Positions 1-5,207 of a DNA stretch of 6,802 bases are shown here, piece by piece; the stretch's first letter is position 1; each line of letters opens with the position of its first letter. The stretch is taken from positions 1 through 6,802 of the forward strand of contig JAITSM010000078.1 of the NCBI GenBank assembly GCA_031287815.1, read 5' to 3'. This DNA comes from Prevotellaceae bacterium (GTDB lineage: Bacteria > Bacteroidota > Bacteroidia > Bacteroidales > UBA932). The notes beneath the pieces are model-generated. The model made no database searches and had not been told where the DNA came from. It was given only the letters and a program-made list of their open reading frames with translations. Made by a program: the position numbers and the translations under genes.

Positions 1-1
1 C

Positions 2-130
2 AACTCGCCCTTCACCCTCGCCTTCGAACGCGACCAGCGCGGCCAGAAGCTCTACTTCGCCCTCCGCTGGGAAAACACGCGCGGCGAAAAAGGGCCTTGG
101 AGCGATATAATGAATGTGGTGATACCGTAA
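2..130 (+). CDS. C-terminal end of an unrecognised protein (5' partial)
   Basis: An open frame enters from the left edge and runs for 42 codons to a TAA at 128-130. The visible tail has a hydrophobic/aromatic alternation (FTLAFER, LYFALRW) followed by ENTRGEKGPWSDIMNVVIP and the stop. This looks like the last strands of a beta-sandwich, perhaps fibronectin III-like, and the ending resembles the C-termini of some Bacteroidota hypothetical proteins; both statements are inference from memory. The start and most of the protein lie outside the window, so no function is assigned. A GC-rich repeat begins immediately after the stop and a terminator-like hairpin follows 87 bp downstream. That supports this being the real 3' end of a transcription unit separate from purA. 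The long minus-strand frame across the same region is made of repeat DNA and was not accepted. Confidence 0.6.
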   Translation, partial: NSPFTLAFERDQRGQKLYFALRWENTRGEKGPWSDIMNVVIP

Positions 131-191
131 CACCCCTCCCCAGCCCTCCCCGAAGGGGAAACCTCCCCCCAGCCCCCTCCGAAGGAGGGGG
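131..191. repeat. GC-rich hairpin repeat, intergenic copy
   Basis: A C-rich then G-rich block starts at the base after the upstream stop codon. It holds two small hairpins: TCCCC at 147-151 pairs with GGGGA at 155-159 around GAA, and CCCCCTCC at 173-180 pairs with GGAGGGGG at 184-191 around GAA. Bases 131-151 are identical over 21 bp to 4596-4616 inside ubiE, so the two blocks belong to the same dispersed family. No coding role is apparent here. Confidence 0.75.
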
Positions 192-212
192 AGGCAGAGA
201 GGCGAAGTAATG

Positions 213-250
213 AAAAACGCCGGTATGGAAACATGCCGGCGGATTTTTTA
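213..250 (+). terminator. Intrinsic terminator after the upstream partial gene
   Basis: A 10-bp stem (218-227 with 232-241) closes a GAAA tetraloop and contains one G-U wobble. It is followed by GATTTTTTA, giving the GC stem plus T-tract of a Rho-independent terminator. A run of five A at 213-217 lies on the other side, so the hairpin could also work on the minus strand. It lies 87 bp after the TAA at 128-130 and before the purA promoter, where a boundary between transcription units is expected. Confidence 0.75.
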
Positions 251-277
251 TGTCTGAGGTCTGACGTGGCTGACGCT

Positions 278-446
278 GTCCCGTAGGGACAATATGTTGG
301 TAGAAAATAATTATACCACCCCGCCCTGCCGTCCCGTTAGGGACGGAATGTGCGAATGGGCGACGCTTTTTCACATTTCGTCCCTGCCGGGACGACGATG
401 GCTGGGGGATGCGTTTTTCCTACCAACATTTCGTCCCTAACGGGGC
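278..446. repeat. Nested inverted repeat of four GTCCC/GGGAC palindromes
   Basis: Four short palindromes lie at 278-290, 331-344, 380-393 and 433-446, each of the form GTCCC-n-GGGAC; the last has GGGGC. They are arranged as two nested inverted pairs. The inner arms are 330-352 and 372-394, matching at about 20 of 23 positions and including GGAATGTG / CACATTTC. The outer arms are about 279-307 and 414-445, including TGTTGGTAG on the left and CTACCAACA on the right. The right-hand palindromes carry CCCTAACGGG-type cores where the left carry CCCGTTAGGG, as inversion predicts. It resembles a dispersed palindromic element, possibly a non-autonomous mobile one, but no target-site duplication or terminal motif could be confirmed. 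Open frames across it on both strands are by-products of the repeat. Confidence 0.7.
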
Positions 447-459
447 ATTCTCCATTCTT

Positions 460-487
460 CACTCTTCACCCCTCACTCTTCACCCCT
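460..487. repeat. 14-bp tandem repeat, two copies
   Basis: The unit CACTCTTCACCCCT occurs twice head to tail with no mismatch (460-473 and 474-487) and continues partially as CACCCC. A related C/T-rich string, CACTCACCCCTCAC, lies at 4299-4312 just before the ubiE start. In both places the block sits immediately upstream of a gene. It is non-coding low-complexity DNA; no regulatory role is shown. Confidence 0.6.
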
Positions 488-516
488 CACCCCTTCTCCG
501 TTAAGAAAAAAATGCG

Positions 517-524
517 TACATTTG
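517..524 (+). promoter_or_regulatory. Bacteroidota-type -7 promoter element for purA
   Basis: TACATTTG matches the TAnnTTTG -7 consensus of the Bacteroidota primary sigma factor exactly. The expected -33 TTTG is not clear: only a TTCT-like match is seen near 494. Transcription would start near 531, leaving a leader of about 15 nt before the ATG at 546. That leader is A/T-rich and lacks a Shine-Dalgarno sequence, which is common in the phylum. No riboswitch or operator is visible between promoter and start. Confidence 0.65.
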
Positions 525-545
525 CAGGTAACAAAAATATATTTT

Positions 546-1808
546 ATGAAAGTAAATGTAGTACTTGGCCTGCAATGGGGCGATGAAGGAAAGGGGAAAA
601 TAGTGGACGTGCTGACGCCTGCTTATTCCATCATTGCGCGTTTTCAGGGCGGGCCGAATGCCGGGCATTCGCTCGAATTTGATGATAAAAAATTTGTGTT
701 GCATACTATCCCGTCGGGCATTTTTCACGAAAACGTTACTAATATTATCGGCAGCGGCGTGGTTATCGATCCGGTGATATTTATGGAGGAGGCGTCGCAG
801 CTGGACAAGCTGGGCGTGCCGGTCTATGAACGGCTGATGATTGCCAAGCGCGCGCATCTTATTCTCCCCACGCATCGTATTATCGACGCGGCTTCGGAAG
901 CGGCAAAAGGTAAAACGAAAATCGGCTCGACGCTGAAAGGCATCGGGCCGGCTTATATGGACAAAACCGGGCGCAACGGCCTGCGCGTAGGCGATATTCT
1001 GTCGCCCGCCTTTATGGAGCGTTACGAGGCATTGAAACAAAAACACCTTGAATTTCTCAAGCAGTTCGACTATGAATATAATGTGGCGGCCTACGAACAG
1101 CAATGGCTGCAAAGCATCGAAGAGGTAAAGAAGTTTACGCTGGTCGAAAGCGAATATGTTATCAACGAAGCCCTCGCCGGTTCGCAGAAGATTTTGGCGG
1201 AAGGCGCGCAGGGCTCGCTGCTGGATGTGGATTTCGGTTCGTATCCTTTTGTTACTTCGTCGAACACCGTGTGCGCCGGCGTGTGCACCGGGCTGGGCAT
1301 TGCGCCGGGAAAAATCGGCGAGGTGTTCGGTATCTTCAAGGCTTACTGCACCCGCGTGGGCAGCGGCCCTTTTCCCACCGAATTAAATGATGACACGGGG
1401 GAACTTCTTCGTCAGGTAGGCCGTGAATTCGGCGCCACCACCGGCCGTCCGCGCCGCACCGGCTGGCTCGACCTTGTGGCGCTCAAATACGCCGTGATGA
1501 TTAGCGGCGTGTCGCAGTTGTTCATCACCAAAGCCGATGTGCTGGATGCATTCGATACGATTAAAGTGGCGGTGGCGTATAAGATAAACGGGCAAGAAAC
1601 GCAGCAGTTGCCTTTTGAAACAAATGAGCCGATAACGCCGGTTTACAAAGAATTTAAAGGTTGGAAACGCCCGATAGCCGCCATGCGCAAAGAAGAAGAG
1701 CTGCCCTTTGAGCTGATGAATTATGTCCGCTTTATCGAAAGGGAAACCGGCGTGCCGGTGCGGATTATCTCTGTGGGACCCGACAGGGGACAAACGATAG
1801 TAAGGTAA
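546..1808 (+). CDS. purA: Adenylosuccinate synthetase PurA
   Basis: Adenylosuccinate synthetase joins IMP and aspartate, driven by GTP, to make adenylosuccinate, the first committed step from IMP to AMP in the cytoplasm. The 420-residue product is of normal length. It opens with VVLGLQWGDEGKGK, the N-terminal GTP/IMP-binding loop. With the ATG at 546, the catalytic Asp falls at residue 13 and the catalytic His (QGGPNAGH) at residue 41, the same numbering as the E. coli enzyme, which supports this start. Further family blocks are STLKGIGPAYMDKTGRNGLR, EGAQGSLLDVDFGSYPF, GATTGRPRRTGWLDL, TKADVLD and the C-terminal VGPDRGQTIVR. An in-frame TTG at 522 would add eight residues, but it lies inside the -7 promoter element and is rejected. 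purL starts 12 bp after the stop, so the two genes are very probably cotranscribed. The gene is intact with no odd features. Confidence 0.97.
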   Translation: MKVNVVLGLQWGDEGKGKIVDVLTPAYSIIARFQGGPNAGHSLEFDDKKFVLHTIPSGIFHENVTNIIGSGVVIDPVIFMEEASQLDKLGVPVYERLMIAKRAHLILPTHRIIDAASEAAKGKTKIGSTLKGIGPAYMDKTGRNGLRVGDILSPAFMERYEALKQKHLEFLKQFDYEYNVAAYEQQWLQSIEEVKKFTLVESEYVINEALAGSQKILAEGAQGSLLDVDFGSYPFVTSSNTVCAGVCTGLGIAPGKIGEVFGIFKAYCTRVGSGPFPTELNDDTGELLRQVGREFGATTGRPRRTGWLDLVALKYAVMISGVSQLFITKADVLDAFDTIKVAVAYKINGQETQQLPFETNEPITPVYKEFKGWKRPIAAMRKEEELPFELMNYVRFIERETGVPVRIISVGPDRGQTIVR

Positions 1809-1810
1809 TC

Positions 1811-1815
1811 AGGAG
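1811..1815 (+). promoter_or_regulatory. Shine-Dalgarno sequence of purL
   Basis: AGGAG lies 5 nt upstream of the ATG at 1821, inside the 12-bp gap after the purA stop. It fixes that ATG as the start in preference to the internal Met codon at 1836. It contrasts with the leader of purA, which has no such motif. Confidence 0.7.
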
Positions 1816-1820
1816 TCAAA

Positions 1821-4064
1821 ATGGAAGAAAAACAAATGGAAGATACGGAACTTTACGCGGCGGCAAAGGACATCGGGCTGCTGCCCGAAGAATTAGACAG
1901 GATAAAAGAACTGCTCGGGCGTACGCCGAATTATACGGAACTCAGTATTTATGCGGCCATGTGGAGCGAACATGCGTCGTATAAAAATTCTATCAAATGG
2001 TTGAAAACACTGCCCAAGAAAGGCAAGCACATTCTGGCGGAAGCCGGCGAAGAAAATGCCGGGCTGGTGGATGTGGGCGAAGGCTGGGCTTGCGCATTTA
2101 AAATCGAATCGCACAATCACCCGAGCGCCGTAGAGCCGGTGCAGGGAGCGGCTACCGGCGTGGGCGGCATCAACCGCGATATTTTCACTATGGGCGCCCG
2201 CCCGGTGGCGCAGCTTAATTCATTGCGTTTCGGCAATCCGCACGACGAACATACCCAATGGTTGCTCAACGGCGTGGTCAAGGGAATTAGCCACTATGGC
2301 AATTGCTTTGGCGTGCCTGTTGTGGGCGGCGAGGTGGCCTTCGATGATTGCTACGGAGTCAACCCGCTGGTCAACGCCATGTCCGTAGGCTTGGTGCGCA
2401 AGGGCGAGACTATTTCGGCCACTGCCAAAGGCGCCGGCAACCCGGTGTATATTGTGGGCGCCGCCACAGGCAAAGACGGTATTCATGGCGCTACGTTTGC
2501 GTCGGCCAACATCACGGAAGATTCGGCGAACGATATTCCCTCCATTCAGGTGGGCGACCCGTTCATGGAAAAACTGCTGCTCGAAGCGTCGCTGGAACTC
2601 ATTCAAAGCGGCGCGGTAGTGGGGATGCAGGACATGGGCGCCGCCGGCATCATCTGCTCGACTTCCGAAATGAGCGAACGCGGCGGCTGCGGCATGCGCA
2701 TCGATTTAGACAAAGCGCCCATGCGGCAAGCCAACATGGAGGCATGGGAAATCCTGCTGTCCGAATCGCAGGAACGTATGCTGGTAGTCGTGCAGAAAGG
2801 AAAAGAGAAAACGGTGGAGGCGATATTTAAAAAATGGGATTTGGCTTGCCGGATTATCGGCGAGGTCATCCCCGAAGATAAACTGCTGTTTTATTATCAC
2901 GGAAAACTGGCCGCCGATGTGCCGGCAGCCTCATTGGTATTGGGCGGCGGAGCGCCGGTGTATGAACGCGAATACAAAGAGCCGGCGTATTTCAAAAAAT
3001 GGAAAAAATTCACTATTGATTCCGTGCCGTCGCCGGACGACCTGAAAAAAGTGGCGCTGGCGCTGGCAAGCCATCCGAATATAGCAAGCAAACGCTGGGT
3101 GTATGAGCAATACGACTCTATGGTGCGTACCGTAAACATGAGCGCCAACTGCCCGTCGGATGCGGCGGTTGTGAACATCAAGGGCGCCAACCGCGCTTTG
3201 GCGCTGACCACCGATTGCAACAGCCGCTATGTGAAAGCCGACCCCGAAACCGGCACGATGATTGCCGTGGCCGAAGCTGCGCGGAATGTGGTTTGTTCCG
3301 GCGCAGAGCCTTGCGCTATCACCAATTGCCTGAACTTCGGCAACCCTTACAACCCCGAAGTATATTGGCAGTTTGTGCATGCCGTCAAAGGCATGGGGCG
3401 CATGTGCGAAAAGCTGGGAACGCCGGTGACCGGCGGAAACGTGAGTTTTTATAACCAGTATGAAATAAAGGGCAAGACCGAAGCCGTATTCCCCACGCCG
3501 GTAATCGGCATGCTGGGGATATTAACCGACAAGGCGCACCAGACAACGCTTGCGTTCCGCAACAAGGGCGATATGATTTACCTTATCGGCCGGTCGCGCG
3601 AGGATATTTCCTCGTCGGAATACCTGTACAGCTACCACGGCATCAAGGAATCGCCCGCGCCCTACTTTGATGCGGACGAAGAACTCCTGATACAGCAAAC
3701 CCTGCTCGGCGCTATCCGCCGGGGGTTGATAGCCAGCGCGCACGATGTGTCCGACGGCGGATTGTTTATTACCCTCCTGGAATCGGCCATGCCCCACAGC
3801 TTGGGCTTTGACGTTACTACCGACTCGGAAATCCGCGAAGACGCCTTTTTGTTCGGCGAGTCGCAAAGCCGCGTCGTGGTTTCGGTAACGCCGAAAATGG
3901 AAGCCCTGTTTGTTGATTACATGTACCGGCAAAAAACGCCTGTTACAACCCTGGGGCACGTTACCAAAAACGAATTGCGCATCGACGACGCCTCCTTCGG
4001 ATTCGTGAATGACTGGAAAGAAGTTTACAATCATGCGCTGGAAAAAGTCATAAATAAAGTATGA
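1821..4064 (+). CDS. purL: Phosphoribosylformylglycinamidine synthase subunit PurL (small type)
   Basis: PurL converts formylglycinamide ribonucleotide to the amidine using ATP and ammonia, the fourth step of de novo purine synthesis. The 747-residue length fits the small PurL of the B. subtilis/Thermotoga type, which works with PurQ (glutaminase) and PurS. It has no fused glutaminase domain, and purQ and purS are not in the window. The protein shows the duplicated AIRS-like fold. The first half has NYTELSIYAAMWSEHASYK (37-55), the nucleotide/metal-binding FKIESHNHPSAVEPVQGAAT (93-112), QDMGAAGIICSTSEMSERGG (from 270) and SESQERMLVVV (from 314). The second half has NCLNFGNP (502-509), TPVTGGNVSF (534-543), AHDVSDGGL (640-648) and FGESQSR (678-684). 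Residue 52, in WSEHxSYK, is Ala where I recall Cys in many homologues. The start is set by an AGGAG motif 5 nt upstream. It lies directly downstream of purA, and the 21-bp repeat array begins 21 bp after its stop. Confidence 0.96.
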   Translation: MEEKQMEDTELYAAAKDIGLLPEELDRIKELLGRTPNYTELSIYAAMWSEHASYKNSIKWLKTLPKKGKHILAEAGEENAGLVDVGEGWACAFKIESHNHPSAVEPVQGAATGVGGINRDIFTMGARPVAQLNSLRFGNPHDEHTQWLLNGVVKGISHYGNCFGVPVVGGEVAFDDCYGVNPLVNAMSVGLVRKGETISATAKGAGNPVYIVGAATGKDGIHGATFASANITEDSANDIPSIQVGDPFMEKLLLEASLELIQSGAVVGMQDMGAAGIICSTSEMSERGGCGMRIDLDKAPMRQANMEAWEILLSESQERMLVVVQKGKEKTVEAIFKKWDLACRIIGEVIPEDKLLFYYHGKLAADVPAASLVLGGGAPVYEREYKEPAYFKKWKKFTIDSVPSPDDLKKVALALASHPNIASKRWVYEQYDSMVRTVNMSANCPSDAAVVNIKGANRALALTTDCNSRYVKADPETGTMIAVAEAARNVVCSGAEPCAITNCLNFGNPYNPEVYWQFVHAVKGMGRMCEKLGTPVTGGNVSFYNQYEIKGKTEAVFPTPVIGMLGILTDKAHQTTLAFRNKGDMIYLIGRSREDISSSEYLYSYHGIKESPAPYFDADEELLIQQTLLGAIRRGLIASAHDVSDGGLFITLLESAMPHSLGFDVTTDSEIREDAFLFGESQSRVVVSVTPKMEALFVDYMYRQKTPVTTLGHVTKNELRIDDASFGFVNDWKEVYNHALEKVINKV

Positions 4065-4085
4065 GGTATGAATTATGAATTGGCT

Positions 4086-4272
4086 GGCGCCAGAAATTCC
4101 GTTTCCGGCGCCAGAAATTCCGTTTCCGGCGCCAGAAATTCCGTTTCCGGCGCCAGAAATTCCGTTTCCGGCGCCAGAAATTCTGTTTCCGGCGCCAGAA
4201 ATTCTGTTTCCGGCGCCAGAAATTCCGTTTCCGGTGCCGGAAATTCCGTTTCCGGCGCCAGAAATTCCGTTT
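4086..4272. repeat. 21-bp tandem repeat array, about 8.9 copies
   Basis: The unit GGCGCCAGAAATTCCGTTTCC is repeated head to tail: eight full copies starting at 4086, 4107, 4128, 4149, 4170, 4191, 4212 and 4233, and a ninth of 19 bp from 4254. Copies 5 and 6 have ATTCTG instead of ATTCCG, and copy 8 has GGTGCCGG instead of GGCGCCAG; the rest are identical. Each unit begins with the palindrome GGCGCC. Because 21 is a multiple of three and the unit has no stops, several frames stay open on both strands. In the frame of ubiE it reads PAPEIPF repeats; another plus frame reads SGARNSV. It fills most of the 253 bp between purL and ubiE, and the near-identity of the copies suggests recent expansion or homogenisation. 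I treat it as intergenic, with the alternative that it encodes an N-terminal extension of UbiE from ATG 4075. Confidence 0.9.
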
Positions 4273-4317
4273 ATCAGCAGGCAGTTATCCGTGTTGTTCA
4301 CTCACCCCTCACCTCTC

Positions 4318-5127
4318 ATGCCGCAACCTCTTGATAAAAGCCCTGCCCGCATAGCGGCCATGTTCGACCACATTGCGCCGCATTACGATTTCCTCAATCA
4401 CTTTCTTTCGTTGAATATGGATAAGCGGTGGCGGAAAAAATTAGTGCGCAAAGTGGCGCAACGGCAACCCGCAACTATTTTGGACGTGGCTACCGGCACC
4501 GGCGATTTGGCAATAATGTTACTCCGCCAAACCCGCGCCGCTATTACGGCCGTAGATATTTCGGAGGGAATGCTGGAAATAGCCAGGCGGAAAACCACCC
4601 CTCCCCAGCCCTCCCCTTCGGGGAGGGAGACCTCTCCCCCAACCCCTCTCCAAAGGAGAGGGGAGACAGCTCCCCCTCCTTTGGAGGGGGATGGGGGGAG
4701 GTGCTTACCCATTAACTGGCTTCCGGCTTCTGCGGAAGCGTTGCCTTTTCCTGCGGGCGCGTTTGATGCGGTAACCGTAGCGTTTGGCGTGCGCAATTTT
4801 GAAAACCTGGACAAAGGGCTGCAAGAGATGTACCGCGTGCTGAAACCCGGCGGCTTCGCTGCCATTCTGGAATTTGCTTCGCCTGCCCGCTTTCCGGTAA
4901 AACCACTGTTCCGGTTTTATTTTCATTTCGCCCTGCCGCTGATAGGGCGTTTGTTTTCCGGACACCGCACGGCGTACCGTTATTTGCCGGCGTCCGTGAA
5001 CCGTTTCCCGCAACGCAACGAATTTCTGCAACTGTTGCAGCAGGCGGGTTTTAAAGACGCGCACTGCCAAAGCCTTTCCTGCGGCATTGCCATGCTCTAT
5101 AGCGGCACGCGGGCTAAAAAAAGTTAA
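4318..5127 (+). CDS. ubiE: Demethylmenaquinone methyltransferase MenG/UbiE with an in-frame repeat insertion
   Basis: This SAM-dependent methyltransferase makes menaquinone from demethylmenaquinone, the last step of menaquinone synthesis; in Bacteroidota that is its likely role rather than ubiquinone synthesis. From ATG 4318 the product has 269 residues. Family blocks are MFDHIAPHYDFLNHFLSLNM (15-34), the SAM-binding LDVATGTGDLA (55-65), the acidic strand end VDIS (79-82), ASAEALPF (137-144), VAFGVRNFENLDKGL and YRVLKPGG. Between RRK (90-92) and the ASAEALPF block lies a proline/glycine-rich stretch of about 35 residues (T94-R128) with no counterpart in the E. coli or Bacteroides enzymes as I recall them; it is encoded by a GC-rich hairpin repeat. 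Without it the length would be near normal. Whether the enzyme remains active is not shown, but the frame and all core motifs are intact. I chose ATG 4318 because homology starts soon after it. An in-frame ATG at 4075, with GAGG 8 nt upstream, would add 81 residues of mostly PAPEIPF repeats. Confidence 0.9.
   Translation: MPQPLDKSPARIAAMFDHIAPHYDFLNHFLSLNMDKRWRKKLVRKVAQRQPATILDVATGTGDLAIMLLRQTRAAITAVDISEGMLEIARRKTTPPQPSPSGRETSPPTPLQRRGETAPPPLEGDGGRCLPINWLPASAEALPFPAGAFDAVTVAFGVRNFENLDKGLQEMYRVLKPGGFAAILEFASPARFPVKPLFRFYFHFALPLIGRLFSGHRTAYRYLPASVNRFPQRNEFLQLLQQAGFKDAHCQSLSCGIAMLYSGTRAKKS
4596..4701. repeat. GC-rich hairpin repeat inserted in frame within ubiE
   Basis: About 105 bp of C/G-rich DNA interrupts the conserved part of ubiE. 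It contains three consecutive perfect hairpins: 4609-4616 with 4620-4627 (loop TTC), 4643-4651 with 4655-4663 (loop AAA), and 4672-4679 with 4683-4690 (loop TTT). Its first 21 bases (4596-4616) equal 131-151 of the intergenic copy. It is a multiple of three within the limits of the boundaries and has no stop in the ubiE frame, where it reads as Pro/Gly/Arg-rich sequence including PPTPLQRRGE. Exact ends cannot be set without an uninterrupted relative. Confidence 0.85.
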
Positions 5128-5197
5128 GAGTTAAAAACTAAGAGTTAAGAGTGCTGGCGCCAGCCAACTCTTAGTTCTTAGTTCTTAACTCTTAACT
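5122..5197. terminator. Long inverted repeat between convergent ubiE and glnN, likely bidirectional terminator
   Basis: Arms 5122-5151 and 5168-5197 are reverse complements at 27 of 30 positions and are built from AACTCTTA-like simple units. The 16-nt centre holds the perfect 12-bp palindrome GCTGGCGCCAGC (5153-5164). The left arm overlaps the ubiE stop codon (5125-5127); the right arm ends 10 bp before the stop of the convergent glutamine synthetase gene. Position and symmetry fit transcription termination from both sides, but the stem is A/T-rich and there is no long T-tract, so a dispersed palindromic repeat is an equally good description. Confidence 0.6.
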
Positions 5198-5207
5198 TCT
5201 ACCGGGT

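Noticed and set aside
12..374. Minus-strand open frame of 120 codons over the upstream gene end and repeat region
   Set aside because: It reads through the GC-rich hairpin block, the terminator and half of the nested inverted repeat, overlaps the plausible plus-strand gene tail, and shows no protein-like domain. Its residues reflect repeat composition.
350..586. Plus-strand open frame of 78 codons before purA
   Set aside because: It crosses the palindromic repeat, the C/T-rich tandem repeat and the promoter, and then overlaps the true start of purA in another frame.
4086..4272. CRISPR array
   Set aside because: The units are contiguous 21-bp copies with no unique spacers between them, and no cas gene is present.
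3522..4301. Minus-strand frame of 259 codons with NGISGAG repeats
   Set aside because: It is antisense to the 3' end of purL and to the 21-bp array, with no recognisable motif outside the repeat.
4068..4334. Plus-strand frame with SGARNSV repeats as a possible small repeat protein
   Set aside because: It stays open only because the 21-bp unit is stop-free. Apart from the array it has only a short tail that runs into ubiE in the wrong frame. Two of its three kinds of unit change are synonymous, but that is too few to argue for coding.
4609..4690. Hairpins inside ubiE as transcription terminators or attenuators
   Set aside because: None of the three stems is followed by a T-tract, and the ubiE frame continues intact with conserved motifs downstream.
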